Of a DNA stretch of 64,000 bases, positions 33,640 to 44,328 are shown in pieces. Position numbers and translations under genes: made by a program. Within the stretch, counting starts at the first letter, position 1; every line of letters begins with the position of its first letter. This stretch comes from Chloranthus sessilifolius (taxonomy: Eukaryota > Streptophyta > Magnoliopsida > Chloranthales > Chloranthaceae), in NCBI GenBank assembly GCA_021018995.1, contig CM037591.1, forward strand, positions 70,087,901-70,151,900, given 5' to 3'. The notes below the pieces were generated by a model that was not told the DNA's origin, made no database searches, and worked only from the letters and a program-made list of their open reading frames with translations.

Positions 33640-34750
33640 TGATCCTTCAATAACATCTTACTTCGATGCCTTACTGAAAGTGAAGAGACCAATATTATGA
33701 AGGAGATCCACAAGAGAGTATGTGGAGCCCACTTCAGCGGTCACATGCTCACCAAGAAAATTCTGCGACATGGATACTTTTGGACCACTATAGAATTAGA
33801 TTGCTGCAAACATGTTCATAAATGCTACAACTGTTAGGAACACTCCAATCTGACACACGCTCCTGCCATCGATCTTCCCTGCATGACCACTCCTTGGCCA
33901 TTTGCTTCCTGGGGCCTTGACGTCGTCGAAATGATTAATCCAAAAGCATCAAACGGACAGCGATTCATCCTCATCGCTAGTGAATACTATACCAAGTGGG
34001 TAGAAGTGGCATCATATGCTAACATCACGCCCAGTCACATCGAGAAGTTTCTCAAGAGTAAATTGTGTGCCAATTTGGAGTACCCAAGGATATCATCACG
34101 GACAACGGCACAAATTGCAAATAAACTCATTCGGGCTTTCTGCGAGCAATACAAGGTCAAGCACCATCGCTTGTCACCTTATCTGCCTCAAACTAATGGA
34201 ATCGTGGAAGCTGTGAATAAAACAGTCATCCGCATCTTCGAGAAGATGGTCGTCACTTACCGAGATTGGAGCGAAATGCTGCCAATTGCTTTATGGGCCT
34301 ACAGAATGTTGATCCGTACCGTTACAGTGGCAACACCATTCTCCTTGGTATATGGAACCAAGGCTGTCCTACAGGTAGAGGTTGAAGTACCCTCGCTCTG
34401 AATCAAGCTTACCCGAAGCAGAGAGAGAGAGATCCCGCTTGGACCAATTGAACTTATTAGAAGAGAAAAGACTCTTAGCCTTGTGCGATTCTCAAGTTTA
34501 CCAGGGGCGAATTACACGCGCTTACAATAAATGTGTCCACGGTCGAGATTTGAAGATAGGAGACACTGTGTTGAAAAAGATCTTCCCATCCCTCCACGCC
34601 GACCCAAGAGGGAAGTTCAAGCTGCACTGGGAAGGGCCTTTCGTCGTCCGAGAAGTGCTATTGGGATACGTCATCCGCCTCGCCACCATGGACGGAGATC
34701 ATCTTCCTAAGCCAATTAATGCTAGATACATTCGATGGTTCTACTCTTAG
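33640..34750 (+). pseudogene. Element F integrase
   Basis: Zinc-binding part near 33720-33850 (CGAHFSGHMLTKKILRHGYF). Core from about 33880 with WGLDVVEMINP, FILIASEYYTKWVEV, RLSPYLPQTNGIVEAVNKTV and ALWAYRMLIRT. The C-terminal region at 34382-34750 has GDTVLKKIFPS, HWEGPFVVREVL and NARYIRWFYS. No chromodomain, as expected for Tat. Confidence 0.85.
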
Positions 34751-36147
34751 TCTATCGCGACAAGGTAAGTATTGGTGAAACAGATACATGACTACTTAAG
34801 AATTACCTAAAAGAGGCCATCATTTCAAGTACAGTAGCCAAAAAGCATCTCTAAAATGATGATATCCTTTGCTACCCCATTTGAGCCTGGGCCTTTCTTT
34901 CAATAAACCCCTTCCTTGAAAAAGAAAAAGTGAGTACATATAAAAAAAGAAAGGAAGTAGAATTACTATCAGAAAATCAAAAAAATCGTGAAAGCAACCT
35001 CAAAAATAGATTTCCTGAAAGAAAACAAAAAGAATAAAAAATCATGGGGCGTGTACAGTAAATTCCCCAAGGAAGAAAGTATGTTGCGAAAAACTAAAAC
35101 CGTATCAAGAAAACCGTTTTAGCCCAGCATACCTTCAAATCCTAACCTAAGCCATGGCCAAGCTACGCCCTAAAGAAAGCCATCTTTTTAGGTTCCCAAG
35201 CAGTCATAGTATCTGCTAAGTCAAGGCAAGCTGAGTTGTGAGATGACACCAGAACCCCATCTAGCCGACTATGATGGAATCGACGTCTATGTCGTGACTT
35301 TTGAAAATGAAATAACGAAAGAAAAATAAAAGAAAAATACAAGCTCAAAGCAAGATGGACGTGGTGAAAACTCGAAAGGGTACTATGGGTAAAAATAGCG
35401 AGTTTGTGCGGACTAGGTAAAAACCTGAAAGGGCGCTTGGGGTAAGAGAGCTAAACCTATGGATGTGGTGAAAACCCGAAAGGGCTCCATGGGTAAAAAG
35501 AGGGCAAAAACGGGCACGACGAACCCACCTTGGGGGTTACGGATAAAAAGTGATTGAAAAGAAAAATTATTTGAGGAAAGGAATGAAGAAATATTTGAAG
35601 CCTTGGTTCTCTCTCTCCTGTTACTCCCTTTGTCCGACTGGGCCACTCATGTTAGTTCAAATCGGGCCCCGACCAGAATTGTCTTTGTGGAACTACTTTG
35701 TCAAACGTATGACTCAAGGTAAGGAGAAAGGTTTGACTCAGTCCAAGGAGATTGACGTTCTAGTGTTGGTAAAGCTATTGAAACTCTCTCAGACCTAACC
35801 ATTTAAAAAAAGGGAGGGTTCGACCATGCTCAAAAGAGGACCCGAGATCTCACCCAGTGATTAAGGCACCACACCCAAAAAAAACATACAAAATAAAAAG
35901 AACAAAAAAATCTGTGTAAATATAATAGATTTTCCTCTTTTTATAAATGCACCACTTACACCACATCCCAAAAATAGTTGGTGTGATGTCTAGCTTTCTT
36001 TCTTTCTTTTTTTATAAAAATAAGAAAAAAATAAAAACATAAAGAAAAAATATATACCAAAAAGATGTGTGTATCTATAAAGGGGTTTCTTATGCCCCTT
36101 TTTCTGTGTAGCTGATTTGTGCAAAAAGTTATATGTGCAAGAAGAGA
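34751..36147 (+). other. Element F 3' noncoding region, first part
   Basis: No sense gene. At 35350-35560 there are three imperfect copies of GTGGTGAAAACCCGAAAGGG followed by GGGTAAAAA, a pattern I associate with Ogre-like 3' regions. A-rich stretches at 34910-35050 and 35870-36060. Confidence 0.55.
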
Positions 36148-37649
36148 TCAACGACCCAACTCGCGCTTCAAAGCACTAATCTCAACGTGAAAACCATCCT
36201 CCAGAACATTTCGCTCGGTCAACCAACGATCATGCAAGCTCTTATACTTCTTCCAAGACGCATCAATAGCTCCAAGGGCAACACTCAGATCCTTTCAGAT
36301 GAAGGACCTCACTCTCCGCTATCCCTGCTCTAACTTTCTCTTGTGCTAAAAGCTCGTGCAAGACCCTCTTCTCATCAGTCAATAACTCAATACGGGCTCA
36401 AAGCTTCATCTCCTTCTTTGGCCAGGGGCCTCCCACACCAATACTCTCCGGCCGATCCAGATGATCAGCAGTAGGCTGTTCAGCCAATAGCCAAGCCTCA
36501 TACTCAGGGGAAGACTGAATTGAATCTCCCTGCTCCATATCATACATCAGCGTCGACTGACGCATCTCTCAAAGGGTAGCAATCTGATCCATGTCCCCAG
36601 AGGACCCCTACAAAAGATCAAGTCACATAGAGGGGGTTTTGTCTTGCAAGGCACCTGCTGAGAGCAGCCGAACATACGCAACACTCGAAATGGGAAATAG
36701 AAGGTGCTGTCAGTCAATCCTAGAAGGGTGATACCCTCATGGTCTCTGGAATGAACTATTGGGAAGGTCCAGTCCAAACAAGGAAGCCTCCATATCAGCT
36801 CGGTGTCAGTCAATAAAAGCTTCAAAGCTAATAAATCGCCCTGCGGAAGTAAGTGACACCTACCCAAAAAGCATCGAGCCTCCTCACCTCGAGCAACATA
36901 AAAGCATGGCATGAGTCCCAAGATAGCGAGATGCTCACTTAACCAGACTTGAAGCAGCAAAGGACATCCCCTGAGGTTCTCCACCTTGCCCAGAGCAAAT
37001 GCATTGAGACAATAATACAGTTCAGCACGGACCAAGTGCAACATTAATCGACCCTCTGCCAATTCGATCAAAACATTGCAAAGAGCCAGGGAGAAGCTCT
37101 CTCTCATAGTAAAGAAAAGGACTTTCAAGATGAGACCGAGAGCAAAGGATTTCACATTGAAGATGTTCCTAACCAACAATTTTTGAAGACTTTCATCACC
37201 GAAAAGTTCTTTGAGGAACCCTAAACCCCAATGAGACTTTTCTCGTACTCAAATTTCTTCAAACCGAGGGTAAGGTGAACGGATTTGGAGTAGCCCGACT
37301 TTTGTGTGACTCTTGTGAGGCCTCTGTGAAGCTTTAAGCCAGGTAAGTTGGATAGCTCCTCAAGGGTTGGAGTTAGCTCCCGCTTCCCAAAATGGAACAA
37401 ATGCGCATTTGTATCCCAAAAAGAGGTTGCCGCATGAAGTAGGTCCCATTGTAGAGGAACATTAAGAAAGAAGGGAAGATGTGATAGCCCAAGCTGCTCC
37501 AATTCAACAAGCTCGCTCTCGTTCAAGCTCCCACGCCAACTTTTAAGAAAATTGGGCCCCAAGCCCAACGAAATGAGTAAATTGTTTCCGAGCCCTCCAT
37601 GTAAGGGAGGGTGGGAAAGTAGGTCCATAGACGTACAAAGGTTTCTCAA
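36148..37649 (-). pseudogene. Antisense ORF in the 3' region of element F (plant-mobile-domain-like)
   Basis: Lies on the strand opposite to pol. The N-terminal half (37649 down to about 37221) has LQWDLLHAATSFWDTNAHLF and TPTLEELSNLPGLKL, like the start of plant-mobile-domain/DUF7745-type proteins. The middle (37179-36547) is Leu-rich with CPLLLQVWLSEHLAILG. The C-terminal end near 36150-36250 (ASWKKYKSLHDRWLTE, ISALKRELGR) looks like a coiled coil. Antisense ORFs between pol and the 3' LTR are known in Tat-lineage elements such as Grande. It is broken in a few places; family assignment is by eye. Confidence 0.6.
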
Positions 37650-37764
37650 GAATATAAAATTTAATATATATTGATGGACCCGCCCTTGGGAAAGTAAGGA
37701 GAAAAAGAATCAATCAAGAAGGCCAAGTCAAAAAGATAAGAGAGGGAATCTGGACTATCTCAGG

Positions 37765-38260
37765 CATATAAGGCTTTGAAAAATGACAAAAAAATCACAC
37801 CAAACAATAGCTTTGAAAAACCCCAAAAATTTCACATAAAATGATAGGTTTGAAAAATGACAAAAAAAATCACACTAAATAATAGCTTTGAAAAACCCAA
37901 AAAAAAAAATCACATAAAATAATAGCTTTGAAAAACCCAAAAAAAATCACATAAAATGATAGCTTTGAAAAATCCAAAAAAATCACATAAAATGATAGCT
38001 TTGAAAAACAAAAAATCCCTTAAAATGATAGTTTTGAAAAACCAAAATTCACATAAAATAATAACTTTGAAAAACAACAAAAACACATAAAATGATAAAG
38101 AAAATCCCAAAAATAATAAAGTGATAAAATCACATGGAATGATAACTTAAAATCCAAAAACAATCACATAAAATAATAACTCAAAATCTTAAAAAATCAC
38201 ATAGAATGATAAACACTAAAAAGGATAAAAAATGTTCCACATAAAATAACAAAAAGATAT
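37765..38260. repeat. Imperfect tandem repeat of ~40 bp in element F 3' region
   Basis: At least ten copies of 'AATCACATAAAATGATAGCTTTGAAAAA'-type units with variable A-runs and decay toward the right end. Minus-strand ORFs here (repeating Phe, Ile, Leu) are products of the repeat. Confidence 0.85.
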
Positions 38261-38766
38261 GCTTTCAAAAGACAGCCCGCACTCCCAAAAAGCGTTGAGA
38301 CATCTATTCACTCCGCTCGCGTAATCATGCTAAATAAACTTGGGATCAATGGGTTCACCCAAAGACCTCGAACCCTTCTTCAAGCAGGAACACCTGTGAC
38401 TAGTTAAATGAGGCGGTCTACTCCTCAAATGACTGGAAGCACATGCATGTCCGATGCGATAAAATGTCGATATTTTATCAGCAACACCACTATGCTATAG
38501 TAACGTCCTAAGTCTAAGGTACGCCTCAGATTCTGGATCCTACTTCAAAGTAGGAACAACGGTGTCAATCCCGGTCAAACAGTCAATGTTTCAATTGAGT
38601 TGACTCCACTGCTAAATCCTTGAGATGAGTGCTCTGTCTTCGATTTCATATGAACGTGAGTGTCTAACTTGAGATTCCTCACGACCTATTTTGGAGGTGT
38701 GGACTCTTGGTCTACGCAGTCTGTGCGTGCGCCCTATGGGGTTTGAGGTCTGGATAACTCCGATAT
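38261..38766 (+). other. Element F 3' noncoding region up to the CACTA-like insertion
   Basis: Starts with the ACTCCCAAAAAG block (about 38281), which recurs diverged on the far side of the insertion at about 61588. The shared block runs about 150 bases through GCTAAATAAACTT, CCCAAAGACCT and ATGAGGCGGTC. This tie supports 61157 onward belonging to the same element family as F. Confidence 0.6.
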
Positions 38767-38890
38767 CACTATGTCAAAATAGGAGAAAAACCACTATAGC
38801 AATTTAAAAATAAACTACAGCTTAAAATAGTTGTTTAATATTCCACTCCCTAGAACGATAGTTTTTAAGCTAAAACAGTGGTTTAAGAAA

Positions 38891-41244
38891 TAATCTACTT
38901 ATCACGTGCAATCCATCGGGCCAACCCCCAAGCATCCTTTTTGTCTCTTTATCTCTCTTTATCAATTAACCTAAAACGCCATTGTCTCTCAACCCTGTCT
39001 TCATTTTCTCTCCGAAAACATTGCCTCTCTCTCGTCATCCTCTCTATTGACATACCCTAGTTTTGGCTAGAAATTGAGATTTGGGAGGTTCGATTCCTCA
39101 TTTTTTTGGTGCCAAATCCCTAGTAAGCTCTCTTCTTATAAAATCTCCCTCTCTCTCTCACTCTCTTTGCCAGATTGATTAGGGGTTTTTGATGATCCAA
39201 TTTTTCTTATGATCAATTCACATGCAAATGCAGAATTGGCCATTTTTTTCCTAAAAAATTAGATGATCGGATGAGGAAATTGAACCAATGTGAATCGAAT
39301 GCCCATTCTTCGATTCGATTTTGGCCTCGAAATCTGGCCGTTCGTATTCGAATCTTCAATCAAAGTGAATTGGTGGCCCTAATTTTTCCACCATAAGGTC
39401 AGTTTCTTTGGCAATCTATTTTTATCTAGTTTTTTTCCCTATTTTATTTATTTATTGATTTTGCATCTGATTCAACGGAATTCGTGTTTCGCATGCTTGA
39501 TTTCACAGAATTTGACGATAATTGGATGATCATAGCAGTTTTCGAAGCAATCAGCTAGGGATTTTGAAAGTGCTAATCTGATTTTTTTCATTGAATTTTT
39601 TATGATTTATGTTTTAGTTTATAGATCTGAAGAGGTTTTATCATTTTATGGATTGATTTTCTATGAATCTCTGAGCTAATCGGCTTTGATCGCCCTTATC
39701 TATTTTATTGATGCTCTTTTAGCAGATCGGAGTTTTGATATATATATTTTTTTTTTTGTATTTTTGTAAGCATCGATTGATCTGTTGTTATTTAGTTTCG
39801 CTTCGATTTGGTGTCTCAGGGCGCTTGGGAGCAGTGTTGTCAAAGTCGGCTCTGAGCTGCTCAAAGATCTTTAGTTTGATCCCAAACTAAAAGTGAAGAA
39901 GGTATGCATGCTATCTTTCTCTCTTGTTTCCCTTTTCTATTCCTAGGGTTTCATATTGTTCATCTCCGAAACTTTGTTTTGACAGTTCCTTAATTTTCTC
40001 CAATCTCAGATCTGAATTTTAATTCAGGTTCTAAATCGATTTTGATTTTGGCTCAAGTTATAATTCACATTTTGATTCAAGCTGCAGTTACAAGGTACTT
40101 TTTTATTCTTACTCGTTAATCTGCATTTAAAATATCTCTATCTCTATTTTTTTATCTTCAATAAATTTTATTGTATGGTTCTGAGATCCTTTTTTATTTA
40201 AACGAAACCAATGTTGTTGGCTGAGTTGATTTTTTTATATTAGTGTGGTTGAATTTACTTTTTTTTTATAAATTTTTTATTCAATCAAGTGCGAGTTTAA
40301 ATTGTGGCCTCCTACAAATCATGCTAATCTTGATTATTATCGTGGATTCTAGACAATAATTTAAACCTCAACTTCAAGCTTTTGACCGTTTCTGCAGTTT
40401 TTATTATGACGGTAATTTTTTTCTTTTCTTTTTTCAAATCTAATAAAGTGCTGCTATATTATGGAATTTTCTAGAAGTATGTATCCTTTTGTGCTTCTAA
40501 CTGTGAATGTGTTTTTATTGTGATAAAATTTTATGTTAGTTTTTAGATCATGAACAGGGTCTGATACAGAAATGATAAGTGCTCAGTTATAGTGTTTAGT
40601 GTTTGCCCGCTTTCGGGCTAGCAAAAAACACTTTTTTTCTATTTGGATGCATTTTCCCAAAATGAAACTTATGCACACTTATAAAAAATTACTCTAATAT
40701 TGCATATTTAGTCTGGAATTTTCCCTTAGGTATTTCCTTTTGTGGTTATCCTGCAGTCTGATTTTAAAGTTGAGTTATATGCATATTAGATGCTCTCAAT
40801 TTTATTTATGAAAATGTTTTTCATTAATTCTGATAACACACCAGATGGAAATTGCTTAGTAGTTCAGTTCATGTAAATGTTTTTCATTTTTTTGTTCTGG
40901 TTCTAAGATCTGATTTATATCCTATTCTGACCTGACACGTGGTAAACTTGTGCATTGGGTACAACTTTTTTTTATTCTAAATATGGCTAAAGGATGATAT
41001 TCTAAATCATGTCTTCTTAGCCATTAACTAAGCTAATAAATTATTGATGATGAGGAAGGTTTGATGAAAAATAGACCTGCTCATCAACTTGCCATAAATA
41101 AACTCAAATCTCACACACTTACCATAAATCAATGAAAAGCAACAGACTTACATTACAGTACATATGATTATGAAGTATGAACAGATCACAAAAAAACTGA
41201 TACACAATTTTACAAACCTATTTCAATAGGATAGCCATATAGCT
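38891..41244. other. Left interior of the CACTA-like segment: CT-rich leader-like and intron-like DNA
   Basis: CT-rich tract at 38940-39170 resembling a plant 5' leader, then T-rich intron-like sequence. A possible short exon at about 39820-39901 ends in GAAG before GTATGC (residues SSVVKVGSELLKDL then a stop, then FDPKLKVKK). No confident gene. Confidence 0.35.
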
Positions 41245-41630
41245 TCAAAAAATATGGAATGATAATAATAATAAGTTGAAGACAAGTGTATTTATAAGTG
41301 GAGAGAGAACCCTAGCCAACTGATCTCCATTAGGTTCTGCAGCTGTTGATGATGTGGAAGCCATTGCGGAGCAATTGACTTTGTTGCAAAGGGTACCGAA
41401 GAATGAGACTAGGAATCCGTCAAGGTATATATAACTAAGCATTGTTGTTGCACACTCGTTGGTGCCTTCTTCGATGTAGTTAGAGTAGGGGCAAGAGAAT
41501 TGAGCATAAGCGGTGCAACAGGGACCAACCAGGTAATTGGGATTCTTGCACTGAGAATTGGTACATTTATCTTAATGGATGTAGTTGTTAATATGGAGAT
41601 ATATACCATACTTAATGACATTGTCATTAA
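41245..41630 (-). pseudogene. LORELEI/LLG-like GPI-anchored protein fragment
   Basis: A minus-strand frame open from 41571 to the stop at 41245 (108 codons). It carries the cysteine pattern of plant LORELEI/LLG proteins: QCKNPNYLVGPCC, FSCPYSNYI, NECATTMLSYI, GTLCNKVNC, then a hydrophobic tail (LINTLVFNLLLLSFHIF) like a GPI-attachment signal. These small extracellular GPI proteins act as chaperones and co-receptors for FERONIA-type receptor kinases. An in-frame TAA lies directly upstream (41572-41574), though the frame before it (INNYIH) still resembles the family. Signal peptide and first exon are not seen. Probably a captured or dead copy. The tyrosine-rich 'LDGFLVSFF' segment departs from the usual LYGKYPPGLF. 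Confidence 0.65.
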
Positions 41631-42206
41631 GTAATTTTGTTGCACTGTTTTATTAACGAGAACAAAGGAATTCTACTCTTTTTCTCATAGAAAGATCACT
41701 GTAATCAGGATATGTTTGTATTTTACCATTATCTTTCCATAATGATCCACCAACTAAACTGAATGCTTTGTCATGAAACTGATTACTTTAGATGTGACAT
41801 TGAATCCCAACACTTAGCACAATTGTAGGAACTGTATTGCGAGTCTTTGAAAAGTTTCCTTCTATTTTTCAATTTTCATTGCCTGTGTGGAAGGGCTCAT
41901 TTGGTTGTAACTCAATGGTACATGCCTTAAGATGATTGGCTGTGGTCATAATGATGCTCTTTGTATGATGGCACCTTATTAAGTTTATATTCATTTTTAC
42001 ATGTATGTCATCACGGAGACACTGATAGTACAATTATCTTGTCTTAAGATATAGAAGGTGCTGTTTTTGTAACTCCATCAGTGCATTTCTTCCCTTGATG
42101 CATTTATTTTTTCACGTACTATTATTCATTTGGGTGTTTGAGTGCATTTTTTAGGGTACATGCTCGAGGTGAGATTGCTCGCTCCAGTGTAGGGTGCCGC
42201 AGTCAA

Positions 42207-42317
42207 TCTCTTGATGATTTATCGCACCAGATTTGAGGTACCCTTCCTCAGTTCTTGCAGATAGTGTCTCTTGATGATTTATCACACCAGATTTGAGGTA
42301 CCCTTCCTCAGTTCTTG
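42207..42317. repeat. 60-bp direct tandem duplication spanning an exon-like edge
   Basis: TCTCTTGATGATTTATC(G/A)CA to GTTCTTG at 42207 and again at 42267, with only a few differences, so it is recent. It duplicates the DDLSHQI reading frame and the following GAG|GTACC donor-like site. Confidence 0.85.
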
Positions 42318-43007
42318 TAGCTTACACTATCATTCCTCAAAACAGTTGCATAAACTATTGCAGTATTGAAAGTTCGCGTTCCTAAGTTGTTATTTCTTTA
42401 AGCACTAGTATTTGGTTGAGTTTGTTTTTGTTGTCCAACCTGATCACAAATGTTGGCTGGGTCATCATTTCCATACAAGTGGCACTCTTATGGTGGCATA
42501 TGGTACATGGGGCTACCATCTAGGCCAGATTCACCTCTAAGGTTGCATGGAAAAACTATATCTACCATGTAATTAAGGTCCTACAAGCGCTGAAAGTAAA
42601 TGGCTAATGGTAGCCATTCAGTAGCTGATCTTCTAGAAAAGCTTACCGGTTTATAACTATGGGTGCCATCTCTTTCAACAAATACTTAAATTAGATGCAC
42701 ACCCAACTACTTATGTGCCCGCATGCAAGTTATATAAGGAGGAACAGTGGAATGCTACTGTTATCGCCAATTCGCCATAACTTGGTGATAAGTGGCATGG
42801 CCGTATGATCCATACCCAGTGGTTATTTAAGTGGACAGTAGGGGGATCATTTCCGTTGCACAACCAGCTTCTGTTAGCAATTAGTGGGTCAGCTATTTGT
42901 CACATCATCGAATATAAATGCACTGGTTATGCAATGCTTTTATTGATATAATGGTACCATATGCTATCATTCCTTATGTATAGATGAAATAAATAAATAA
43001 ATAAATA

Positions 43008-43038
<31 letters not shown>

Positions 43039-43049
43039 GTATATATATA

Positions 43050-43161
43050 GGTTAATGATCACATGACTCGAGACGGTGATTGTCAAATGACATCATGTTT
43101 GACTGCGATCTGACGGTCACCCGCTTGAATCATGCCTGACTCGAGTCAAGTGATCATTACC
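43050..43161. mobile_element. Small MITE-like inverted repeat
   Basis: About 112 bp. Left arm GGTTAATGATCACATGACTC; right arm, read in reverse complement, GGTAATGATCACTTGACTC. Embedded in AT microsatellite DNA on both sides, so the target duplication cannot be read. Superfamily not assigned. Confidence 0.6.
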
Positions 43162-44323
43162 ATATATATATACACACACACACACATATAATGTGCATTG
43201 CTGGTCTGGACAACAGTCTTTCTCACTGTATGTTTGTCTAAATGTCATGTTTCAGGTGGTATAAGAACACAGAAGAAGGGAGTTTATTCTCCAAGATATT
43301 ACCCTTCCTATCTATCTAGAGGATCTTACAGGACTAACAGAGTTGATGGAATTGGGATAATGAGATTGGTGAGGTTGTCGTGATCTCTACTAAATATCTT
43401 ATTTACAATTAGCCGAATTTATTTATTAAATGCATATTTTTTAAGGACTTTGATATTTTTTCGTAGTAAAAAATTCACAGAATTTTCTTCATTTAGAGTT
43501 TAGACATGCCATATGCTGTTTTCCATTCAAAATGTGATGGTTGATTTGTGCAAGAAAAATAGCGACAATTTGAAAAAAAAAAAAAGGCAGCTTGAGAACC
43601 TACCAGCTACATCTATGTTCTCAATGGATTCTCTGTCTTCCACCTTTATGATTAAGAAATGGTATTTATGGGGCTGATCCTACAACCTCAAGATATCGTA
43701 TGATTATTATGGAAATGAAGTTCACATTTTCCATAAATCTAAAAAAATCAAGCCTCCACGGATTCAGGGGCCTCGGACTATGTGGAAGTCAGCTTTAGAT
43801 GACGTGTTTAAAATTCTTTCATAACGGACACTGCCTTTGGCACCCCCATTAATACTTAATACAACCATCCAAATTTTGTTTTGCCATTTTCAATTGAGGA
43901 GTGTATTTGGCTAAAAAAGGAAGTGCTCTTTAGTAAAACATAGTTGTAGGTACTATCTAAAGTGAATTTGCAGGTATGAATTTTTTTGCAATTTGTGAGA
44001 ATATTGGGAGTTAGGCAGTACATTAGAAGTAAGGATAAATAGGTAATTTTCCATGTTGTTTACACCGTAAATTACCTTCTTGTGTTGATGCATTACGATG
44101 TGCCAATGTAAAAACTTTTGGAACTGGGATCGAAATGTGTCCGATAGTGGACAGGAGAGGAATAAAGGTGGGAGCATCTCATGGCCGGAAGTATACAACT
44201 CTTTGGTTTTTGTGTCTTCGAGGCATGTGTGGGCATAATTTGGTCATCTATTATGAAGATGAGATCCCAGTACATTCCTGAGGAATCCAGAAGCATGATG
44301 ATGAACTTTTTCCGCATCCCTCT

Positions 44324-44328
44324 TAACA
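44324..44328. repeat. Target-site duplication of element E, left copy
   Basis: TAACA, identical to 56582-56586. Confidence 0.9.

Larger units (their letters stand above)
41640..44323. other. CACTA-like interior up to element E, with possible short exons
   Basis: Mostly T-rich, intron-like. Exon-like stretches, none recognised: (i) 42150-42233, VHARGEIARSSVGCRSQSL bounded by TTTTTAG and GAG|GTACC; (ii) about 43255-43371, GGIRTQKKGVYSPRYYPSY bounded by TTTCAG and TTG|GTGAGG; (iii) about 43682-43823, YDYYGNEVHIFHKSKK to FKILS and a stop. An AT microsatellite lies at 42985-43047. Confidence 0.35.

Noticed and set aside
37910-38110. Phe/Ile/Leu-rich minus-strand ORF
   Set aside because: Translation of the 40-bp tandem repeat in the F tail.
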